From: Mycolicibacterium sp. CBMA 234
GTDB taxonomy: Bacteria > Actinomycetota > Actinomycetes > Mycobacteriales > Mycobacteriaceae
Direction: 5' to 3'
DNA: 64,000 bases
Assembly: GCF_009729415.1 (NCBI RefSeq)
Contig: NZ_MPKW01000023.1
Span: 186,001 to 250,000, forward strand
The position numbers and the translations under genes are program-made. The notes under the pieces are model-generated. The model was not told the DNA's origin. It searched no databases and saw only the letters and a program-made list of their open reading frames with translations. This document shows, piece after piece, positions 58,527-64,000 of the stretch; within the stretch, counting starts at the first letter, position 1, and every line of letters starts with the position of its first letter.

Positions 58527-59513
58527 GTGCGATTGGGCGTCCTCGACGTGGGCAGTAACACCGTTCATCTATTGGTAGTCGACGCGCGCCGCGGCGGGCA
58601 CCCGACACCGATGAGTTCGACCAAGGCCTCGCTACGGCTGGCCGAGGCGATTGACGACTCCGGCAAACTGACTCGCAAGGGCGCTGACAGCCTTGTCGAG
58701 ACGGTCGACGAGTTCGCCAAGATCGCCACCAACTCGGGCTGCGTCGAATTTATGGCATTCGCCACATCCGCGGTCCGCGACGCCACCAACTCCGAAGCGG
58801 TGCTGGCTCGCGTGCGGGAAGTGACCGGCGTGCAGCTGCAGGTGCTCTCGGGGGTCGACGAATCCCGGCTGACGTTCCTGGCGGTGCGCCGCTGGTATGG
58901 CTGGAGTGCCGGCCGGATCATGAACCTCGACATCGGCGGCGGATCGCTGGAACTGTCGGGCGGTATCGACGAAGAACCGGACGTCGCGCTGTCATTGCCG
59001 CTGGGTGCGGGCCGTTTGACCCGGGAATGGCTGCAGGAGGATCCGCCTGGCCGGCGCCGCATTGCTGTGCTGCGGGACTGGTTGGACAACGAGCTGTCCG
59101 CCCCTGCCGCCAAGGTGCTCGAGTCGGGCACCCCGGCACTCGCGGTGGCCACGTCGAAGACGTTCCGGTCGCTGGCCCGGCTCACCGGTGCGGCGCCCTC
59201 GGGGGCGGGACCGCGGGTAAAGCGCACGTTGACCGCCGCTGGCCTCAGACAGCTCATATCTTTCATCTCTAGGATGACCACGGCCGATAGAGCCGAGCTG
59301 GAAGGGGTGAGTGCCGACCGCGCGCCACAGATTGTGGCCGGTGCGTTGGTGGCCGAGGCGACCATGCGGGCGCTGTCGCTCGACGCCGTTGACATCTGCC
59401 CTTGGGCGTTGCGAGAGGGTGTCATTCTGCGGAAACTCGACAGTGAAGCCGATGGAACCGACTTGGTGGAAACGTTCGCGGGCTTAGCTCCCGCCAAAGG
59501 CGAGACACAATGA
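58527..59513 (+). CDS. ppx: Exopolyphosphatase (Ppx/GppA family)
   Basis: 328 residues from the GTG at 58527; GTG at 58518 is in frame but lies in the -10 element. GVLDVGSNTVHLLV and NLDIGGGSLELS are the phosphate-binding loops of the acetate-kinase fold. It removes terminal phosphates from polyphosphate or (p)ppGpp. It is a short form lacking the C-terminal HD domain, as in M. tuberculosis Ppx1. It neighbours the phosphate-sensing senX3-regX3 pair. Confidence 0.9.
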   Translation: MRLGVLDVGSNTVHLLVVDARRGGHPTPMSSTKASLRLAEAIDDSGKLTRKGADSLVETVDEFAKIATNSGCVEFMAFATSAVRDATNSEAVLARVREVTGVQLQVLSGVDESRLTFLAVRRWYGWSAGRIMNLDIGGGSLELSGGIDEEPDVALSLPLGAGRLTREWLQEDPPGRRRIAVLRDWLDNELSAPAAKVLESGTPALAVATSKTFRSLARLTGAAPSGAGPRVKRTLTAAGLRQLISFISRMTTADRAELEGVSADRAPQIVAGALVAEATMRALSLDAVDICPWALREGVILRKLDSEADGTDLVETFAGLAPAKGETQ

Positions 59514-60703
59514 CAGATTCAGACGACTTCGCTGGCACCCGGCCGATCTCGGTCGCCGAGCTGCTGGCGAAAAACGGCACCATCGGTGCGCCGCCGGTCG
59601 GTGGCCGCAGGCGCCGTCGGCGGGGCAACAGCGACGCGGTGACCGTCGCCGAGCTGACCGGCGAAATTCCGATCATCAGGCCGGACGCGCTGCAGACGTC
59701 GCCGCCGGCAGCAGAGCCCGAAGCAACTCCTGAGCCCGAACCCGAACCCGTCGCCGTGCAAGAGGCACCGCACGCGGTTGTCGAGGAGGCACCGGTCGAG
59801 GAGACGGTCGTCCCAGCCGCGGACGAGACGCCGTCCGCTGCCGACGACATGCAGCCCGACGACACCGGGGCGATGTTCATCGGCCTCGACACCGAACTCG
59901 TCGACGCCCCGCCGCCTGCTGAAGCCGCGGCGGTCTCGGACTACGAGGCTCACCTGCGCCAGCGCGAGGCCGACGCAGATCCCGTGGATTTCGTGGCGCC
60001 GACGCGCAAGCCCGCCTTCCGCTGGTCATTCAAGCCGGTGCGGGGCGCCGAGGAGATGAGCCCCGACCCCGTCGTCGACGACGACGTGCTGGCCAACCCG
60101 GATATCGACGATCTGCGCGCGCTCGAGGGCGCGGAGCCGGTCGCCAAGCTCGACACCGGCGCCATCCCCGTCGTCGACGGCCCTGAAGCCCCGGAAGCCG
60201 CCGCGGTCCCCAAAGCCCCCGAGACTGCATCTGTCCGCGAGGCCTCGCGGACCGAGCGGAGCGCGAGCTACGACGCGCTGTTCGGCGGTTTCGCCGCCGA
60301 TGAGGACACCCGTCGGGACGACACCGCGAGGGACCTTCACGGCGACGTGGACCACGATGTCCACGATGTCCACGAGCACTACGACGAGCACGAGGACTAC
60401 GACGAGCACGACGAAGCCGTCGGCGAGGACGAAGAGTCCGGGTCTGGCCTGAAGCGCGGTGCCTGGGTCGTCGGCCAGAGCCTGCTGGCCGTCGGGTTCG
60501 GTGCCGGCATGTTCTTCGCATTCGACCAGCTGTGGCGCTGGAACCAGATCGTCGCGCTGATGCTGTCGATGCTGGTGATCCTCGGCCTCGTCGCCGGTAT
60601 CCGGGTGATCCGCAAGGACCACGACCTGGCCAGCACGCTGATCGCGATCCTGGTCGGCGGTCTGGTGACCTTCGGTCCGCTGGCGTTGCTCTACTCCGCT
60701 TAA
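59510..60703 (+). CDS. Conserved membrane protein with acidic disordered region (Rv0497-like)
   Basis: 397 residues, ATG overlapping the ppx stop. A conserved start ISVAELLAKNGTIGAPPVGG and an Arg-rich run (GGRRRRRRGN) are followed by about 250 disordered acidic residues, including a His/Asp/Glu tract (HEHYDEHEDYDEHDE) that could bind metal. Two or three C-terminal membrane helices (about 322-342, 346-362, 372-392) follow. Function unknown; co-transcribed with ppx. Confidence 0.82.
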   Translation: MTDSDDFAGTRPISVAELLAKNGTIGAPPVGGRRRRRRGNSDAVTVAELTGEIPIIRPDALQTSPPAAEPEATPEPEPEPVAVQEAPHAVVEEAPVEETVVPAADETPSAADDMQPDDTGAMFIGLDTELVDAPPPAEAAAVSDYEAHLRQREADADPVDFVAPTRKPAFRWSFKPVRGAEEMSPDPVVDDDVLANPDIDDLRALEGAEPVAKLDTGAIPVVDGPEAPEAAAVPKAPETASVREASRTERSASYDALFGGFAADEDTRRDDTARDLHGDVDHDVHDVHEHYDEHEDYDEHDEAVGEDEESGSGLKRGAWVVGQSLLAVGFGAGMFFAFDQLWRWNQIVALMLSMLVILGLVAGIRVIRKDHDLASTLIAILVGGLVTFGPLALLYSA

Positions 60704-60706
60704 ACT
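60701..60706 (+). promoter_or_regulatory. -10 element overlapping the preceding stop codon
   Basis: TAAACT, whose TAA is the stop of the membrane protein gene. It lies eight bases before the GTG at 60715. Confidence 0.45.
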
Positions 60707-60714
60707 CTGCGCCT

Positions 60715-61560
60715 GTGCGCCCCGCCATCAAGGTAGGTCTGTCCACCGCCTCGGTCTATCCACTGCGGACCGAGGCTGCTTTCGAATACGCCGCACGCCT
60801 CGGCTACGACGGTGTCGAGCTGATGGTGTGGGCGGAACCCGTCAGTCAGGACATCGACGCCGTCGAGCGGATGTCGCAGCGCTGGGGCGTCCCGGTGCTC
60901 AGCGTCCACGCGCCGTGCCTGCTGATCTCCCAACGGGTGTGGGGGTCCAACCCGATCCCGAAGCTGGAGCGCAGCGTGCGGGCCGCCGAGCAGCTCGGTG
61001 CGCAGACCGTCGTCGTGCACCCGCCGTTCCGCTGGCAGCGCCGCTACGCCGAGGGTTTCAGCGATCAGGTCGTCGAGCTCGAGGCGAACAGCGACGTGCT
61101 GGTCGCGGTCGAGAACATGTTCCCCTTTCGGACTGACCGGTTCTTCGGCACGGGCCAGCCGTCCATCGAGCGGATGCGTAAGCGCGGTGGGACACCAGGA
61201 CCAGGGATCTCGGCGTTCGCGCCGTCCTACGACCCGCTGGACGGCAATCACGCGCACTACACGCTGGACCTGTCCCATTCGGCGACCGCCGGCACCGACG
61301 CCGTCGACATGCTGCGCCGGATGGGCAAGGGCTTGGTGCACCTGCATCTGTGCGACGGCAACGGCGCCTCCACCGACGAACATCTGGTGCCGGGCCGCGG
61401 CAGCCAGCCGACAGAGCAGATCTGTCAGATGCTGGCCGCCAGTGAATTCTCCGGCCACGTGATCTTGGAGGTCACCACGTCGGCGGCGCGCAACAACCTC
61501 GAGCGTGAGGCGTTGTTGGTCGAGTCGCTGGAATTCGCCCGCCGCCACTTGTTGCGCTGA
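60715..61560 (+). CDS. Xylose isomerase-like TIM barrel protein (Rv0498-like)
   Basis: 281 residues from the GTG at 60715. AP-endonuclease/sugar isomerase type barrel with metal-binding residues in VELMVWAEP, VVHPPFRW, VAVENMFPF, LDLSHSAT and HLHLCDGNG. Substrate unknown. It lies before proC as in M. tuberculosis, although an intervening gene there (Rv0499) is missing. Confidence 0.8.
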   Translation: MRPAIKVGLSTASVYPLRTEAAFEYAARLGYDGVELMVWAEPVSQDIDAVERMSQRWGVPVLSVHAPCLLISQRVWGSNPIPKLERSVRAAEQLGAQTVVVHPPFRWQRRYAEGFSDQVVELEANSDVLVAVENMFPFRTDRFFGTGQPSIERMRKRGGTPGPGISAFAPSYDPLDGNHAHYTLDLSHSATAGTDAVDMLRRMGKGLVHLHLCDGNGASTDEHLVPGRGSQPTEQICQMLAASEFSGHVILEVTTSAARNNLEREALLVESLEFARRHLLR

Positions 61561-61650
61561 GACCGCCCGGCTGCCGTACGGCGCCGGCCGTGACCACAGA
61601 CACCCCGCGCCGAGCGCCAACGTCCCGGCGTGTCCTGGCATGCTGTCGGC

Positions 61651-62514
61651 GTGGCGAGAATTGCGATCATCGGTGGCGGAAATATCGGAGAGGCCTTGCT
61701 GGCCGGGCTGTTGCAGGCGGGGCGGCAGGTCAAGGATCTGGTGGTCGCCGAGGCATACCCGGCGCGCGCGGCACAGCTGTCCGAGAAGTATTCAGTCCGG
61801 GTCACCGACGTCGCTGATGCGGCCGAGAACGCGGCCTACGTGATCGTGGCCGTCAAACCTGACGCCGTAGAGGGCGTCGTCGAGACTTTGGCGGAACTGG
61901 CCGTCGACGCGGACAGCAGCAGCGTCGAGCAGGTGGTGGTGTCGGTGGCCGCGGGCGTGCCGACGGCCTTCTTCGAAGCCAAGCTGCCCGCTGGGGCACC
62001 GGTGGTGCGGGCCATGCCCAACACCCCGATGCTGGTCGGTGCGGGCATCACAGCGCTGTCCCGGGGCCGCTTCGCCACCGACGAGCAGCTCGCCGAGGTG
62101 TCGGCAATCTTCACCGCTGTCGGTGCGGTCTTGACCGTGCCCGAGAAGCAGATGGACGCGGTCACCGCGGTGTCCGGTTCCGGGCCGGCGTACTACTTCC
62201 TGATGGTCGAGGCAGTGGTGGACGCCGGGGTCGCAGCAGGCCTCCCGAGGACCGTGGCAACCGAGTTGGCGGTCCAAACAATGGCTGGTTCGGCCGCCAT
62301 GTTGCTTAATCGGATAACTGAATCGGACACCGGTTCGGGACCGGCTGCACTGGACACCAGCGCCGCCGAACTGCGGGCTTCGGTGACCTCTCCGGGTGGC
62401 ACTACCGCCGCTGGTCTGCGGGAACTCGAACGGGGTGGGCTGCGCTCGGCCGTTGCAAGCGCGGTTGAAGCCGCAAAAACACGGTCTGAGCAGCTAAGAA
62501 TTACATCTGAGTAG
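61651..62514 (+). CDS. proC: Pyrroline-5-carboxylate reductase
   Basis: 287 residues from the GTG at 61651 (an in-frame GTG at 61630 adds seven residues). NADPH site IAIIGGGNIGEALLAG, VVAVKPDAVEGV, RAMPNTPMLVGAG, and the C-terminal signature SGSGPAYYFLMVEA plus SPGGTTAAGLRELERGG. It makes proline from pyrroline-5-carboxylate. The final LRITSE matches the mycobacterial enzyme. Confidence 0.94.
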   Translation: MARIAIIGGGNIGEALLAGLLQAGRQVKDLVVAEAYPARAAQLSEKYSVRVTDVADAAENAAYVIVAVKPDAVEGVVETLAELAVDADSSSVEQVVVSVAAGVPTAFFEAKLPAGAPVVRAMPNTPMLVGAGITALSRGRFATDEQLAEVSAIFTAVGAVLTVPEKQMDAVTAVSGSGPAYYFLMVEAVVDAGVAAGLPRTVATELAVQTMAGSAAMLLNRITESDTGSGPAALDTSAAELRASVTSPGGTTAAGLRELERGGLRSAVASAVEAAKTRSEQLRITSE

Positions 62515-62601
62515 TTCTAAGATTTCAGATTGATTACCCCACACCCGTCGCAATAACCACATTGGCCACGCTATTCTCCTTCTCGTAAGCACGCGTTGGT
62601 G

Positions 62602-62623
62602 CCAGCGGAGGGGAAGCCGCTGG
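62602..62623 (+). other. Hairpin in the leader of the HTH gene
   Basis: CCAGCGG (62602-62608) and CCGCTGG (62617-62623) around an eight-base purine loop, 31 bases before the start codon. It may influence translation of the HTH protein. Confidence 0.4.
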
Positions 62624-62653
62624 GGCTGGCCGTGCCTGATTGATTGGGTTGCG

Positions 62654-62878
62654 ATGACGTCTATGAACGGGCCATCGGCGCGTGACGGTGGCGATCAGCC
62701 ACGAACGCAGTTCCTGACTGTTGCCGAGGTTGCGAGTCTGATGCGGGTAAGCAAGATGACGGTATACCGGCTGGTGCACAACGGGGAGTTGCCCGCGGTG
62801 CGTGTCGGCCGGTCATTTCGCGTGCATGCCAAAGCGGTGCACGACCTGCTCGAGTCCTCGTACCACGACGCGGGTTAG
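62654..62878 (+). CDS. Excisionase/BldC-type helix-turn-helix protein (Rv0500A-like)
   Basis: 74 residues. LTVAEVASLMRVSKMTVYRLVHNGELPAVRVGRSFRV is a MerR/excisionase-type DNA-binding domain, as in BldC. It corresponds to M. tuberculosis Rv0500A. No integrase is nearby, so it is a chromosomal regulator and not a phage excisionase. Preceded by a GC-rich leader with a hairpin. Confidence 0.88.
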   Translation: MTSMNGPSARDGGDQPRTQFLTVAEVASLMRVSKMTVYRLVHNGELPAVRVGRSFRVHAKAVHDLLESSYHDAG

Positions 62879-63072
62879 CCGCCGCGCGCCGAGCTGAGTC
62901 GTCCGCGTGACGCGGCGGCATCAGAGCGCCCGGTCGACGACCGCTGCGCACCCGCACAGGTAGCAATACCGACCGGGTTGGGCAGCGTCCGTGGACCGGG
63001 CATCTGGGCCGTGCATATGTCCTCCGGCGGCGCGATCCAGCAGGCGTTTTCGTGGCTGCAAACCCGGCCGGG

Positions 63073-63078
63073 TAAAGT
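63073..63078 (+). promoter_or_regulatory. Probable -10 element of the bS22 transcript
   Basis: TAAAGT within GGGTAAAGTGG, about 64 bases before the bS22 start. It is the best -10 match in the 262-base region 62879-63141; the rest of that region shows no gene. A small hairpin (CGATC/GATCG, 63098-63113) follows. Confidence 0.4.
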
Positions 63079-63141
63079 GGCGGGGTTGGTTTCACACCGA
63101 TCTTTACGGATCGACGTCTAGTAGCGGAGACTTCAAACTCT

Positions 63142-63243
63142 ATGGGTTCAGTCATCAAGAAGCGGCGTAAGCGCATGTCGAAGAAGAAGCACCGCAAGCT
63201 GCTTCGTCGTACACGGGTTCAGCGCAGAAAACTCGGTAAGTAG
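63142..63243 (+). CDS. Small basic ribosomal protein bS22
   Basis: 33 residues: [20 protein letters not shown], continuing with Leu/Arg/Lys to LGK. It belongs to the AURKAIP1/COX24 type of very basic peptides, found in mycobacteria as the extra 30S protein bS22 (Rv0500B). It is only 102 bases long, with 17 or more Lys/Arg residues. It sits between the HTH gene and galE2 as in M. tuberculosis. Confidence 0.93.
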
Positions 63244-63270
63244 TTCTCAGCGCGCCATTGCGTCGCCCAC

Positions 63271-63276
63271 TAGGCT
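63271..63276 (+). promoter_or_regulatory. -10 element of the leaderless galE2 mRNA
   Basis: TAGGCT six bases before the ATG at 63283. Supports that start; the alternative ATG at 63287 is out of frame. Confidence 0.6.
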
Positions 63277-63282
63277 GACCAA

Positions 63283-64000
63283 ATGGATGCCGACGGACGC
63301 ACCGGAAGCCGGCCCACTGTGTCGGGCGGAAGCGATTCCGGCCCGGACATCCCAGAGACCTTGCACCACCCCAAGGTGGTCCTGGTCACTGGGGCGTGCC
63401 GGTTCCTCGGTGGCTATCTGACAGCCAGGCTGGCGCAGAACCAGCTCATCGAGCACGTGATCGCTGTTGACGCGATCACGCCGAGCAAGGACATGCTGCG
63501 CCGCATGGGCCGTGCGGAATTCGTCCGTGCGGACATTCGGAACCCCTTTATCGCCAAGGTGATTCGAAACGGCAACGTCGACACTGTCGTCCACGCCGCG
63601 GCGGCGTCGTATGTGCCTCAGTCAGGTCGCGCCGCGCTCAAAGAGCTCAACGTGATGGGCGCGATGCAGTTGTTCGCGGCCTGTCAGAAGGCGCCGTCGG
63701 TCCGTCGGGTGATCCTGAAGTCGACGTCGGAGGTCTACGGGGCCAGCGCGCGCGATCCGGTGATGTTCACCGAGGACAGCAGCGCCCGCCGGCCACCGGG
63801 GGAGGGCTTCGCCCGGGACAGCATCGACATCGAGGGCTACGCGCGCGGTCTCGCGCGTCGGCGTCCGGACATCGCAGTCACCATCCTGCGACTGGCCAAC
63901 ATGATCGGTCCGGCCATGGACACCGCGCTGTCGCGGTACCTGGCAGGGCCGCTGGTGCCGACTGCCTTCGGGCACGACGCACGATTACAGCTCCTGCACG
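63283..64000 (+). CDS. galE2: NAD-dependent epimerase/SDR protein, cut by the window end
   Basis: About 239 residues are present; the frame is open to the end. After a 30-residue polar head comes an extended-SDR Rossmann fold with HHPKVVLVTGACRFLGGYL, DIRNPFIAKVIRNGNVDTVVHAAA, and STSEVYGAS. The nucleotide loop reads TGACRFLGG in place of the usual TGGxGFLG, as in mycobacterial GalE2. The SDR tyrosine-lysine pair is not evident (IEGYARGLARR), so classical epimerase activity is doubtful. Synteny with Rv0501 gives the symbol. Confidence 0.88.
   Translation, partial: MDADGRTGSRPTVSGGSDSGPDIPETLHHPKVVLVTGACRFLGGYLTARLAQNQLIEHVIAVDAITPSKDMLRRMGRAEFVRADIRNPFIAKVIRNGNVDTVVHAAAASYVPQSGRAALKELNVMGAMQLFAACQKAPSVRRVILKSTSEVYGASARDPVMFTEDSSARRPPGEGFARDSIDIEGYARGLARRRPDIAVTILRLANMIGPAMDTALSRYLAGPLVPTAFGHDARLQLLH

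Noticed and set aside
62654..62878. Phage excisionase as a sign of a prophage
   Set aside because: No integrase, attachment repeats or phage genes are near; the gene is the conserved Rv0500A-like HTH.

Overview
The window is a high-GC actinobacterial chromosome segment from a Mycobacterium/Mycolicibacterium, most likely a rapid grower. The evidence is gene content plus order. From about 15.1 kb onwards the genes follow the M. tuberculosis Rv0457c-Rv0501 block: prolyl oligopeptidase, DUF779, lpdC, CMD protein, ramB, thioesterase, icl, fadB2, umaA, TetR, DUF445, XRE, hbhA, DUF2516, deoC, DUF2993, nitrilase, murB, lprQ/LdtMt5, SDR, ROK regulator, mshA, YbjN, gpmA, senX3-regX3, ppx, proC, excisionase-like HTH, bS22, galE2. 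Ortholog names rest on remembered family sequences and synteny, not on a search.

1-15 kb is not part of that block. It holds a six-gene moxR/DUF58/VWA membrane operon whose last protein carries a 7 x 21 bp repeat. Then come a secreted Lys/Pro/Ala-rich protein, a D-aminoacylase-type amidohydrolase, a Gly-rich PadR-like regulator, VOC and DinB-like proteins, a PAP2 phosphatase, an aldehyde dehydrogenase, a PPK2 kinase and a membrane protein.

15-37 kb is central carbon and envelope lipid metabolism. RamB faces the thioesterase-icl region; fadB2 and umaA follow. Where M. tuberculosis has pcaA there is a second, different PPK2 in an operon with the TetR gene. An accessory type VII-secretion-like operon (21.5-24.4 kb) lies next to ramB. 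A 34-codon relic of a mycolic-acid methyltransferase lies just upstream of lpdC.

38-55 kb is cell wall and thiol metabolism. It contains an unusual Ser/Thr kinase-transmembrane-GH3 glycosidase fusion, murB, an L,D-transpeptidase, and the ROK regulator behind a leaderless polycysteine leader peptide. Between the ROK gene and mshA sit a LexA-boxed DUF222-HNH gene and a PucR/aldehyde dehydrogenase/GMC oxidoreductase cassette. 55-64 kb holds senX3-regX3, ppx, proC, bS22 and the 5' part of galE2.

Many genes have a TANNNT -10 element 6-8 bases before an ATG or GTG, which indicates widespread leaderless transcription. No tRNA, rRNA, CRISPR array or insertion sequence was seen. No gene-free stretch exceeds 300 bases; the longest are 26835-27099 (icl promoter) and 62879-63141 (bS22 leader), both described below.
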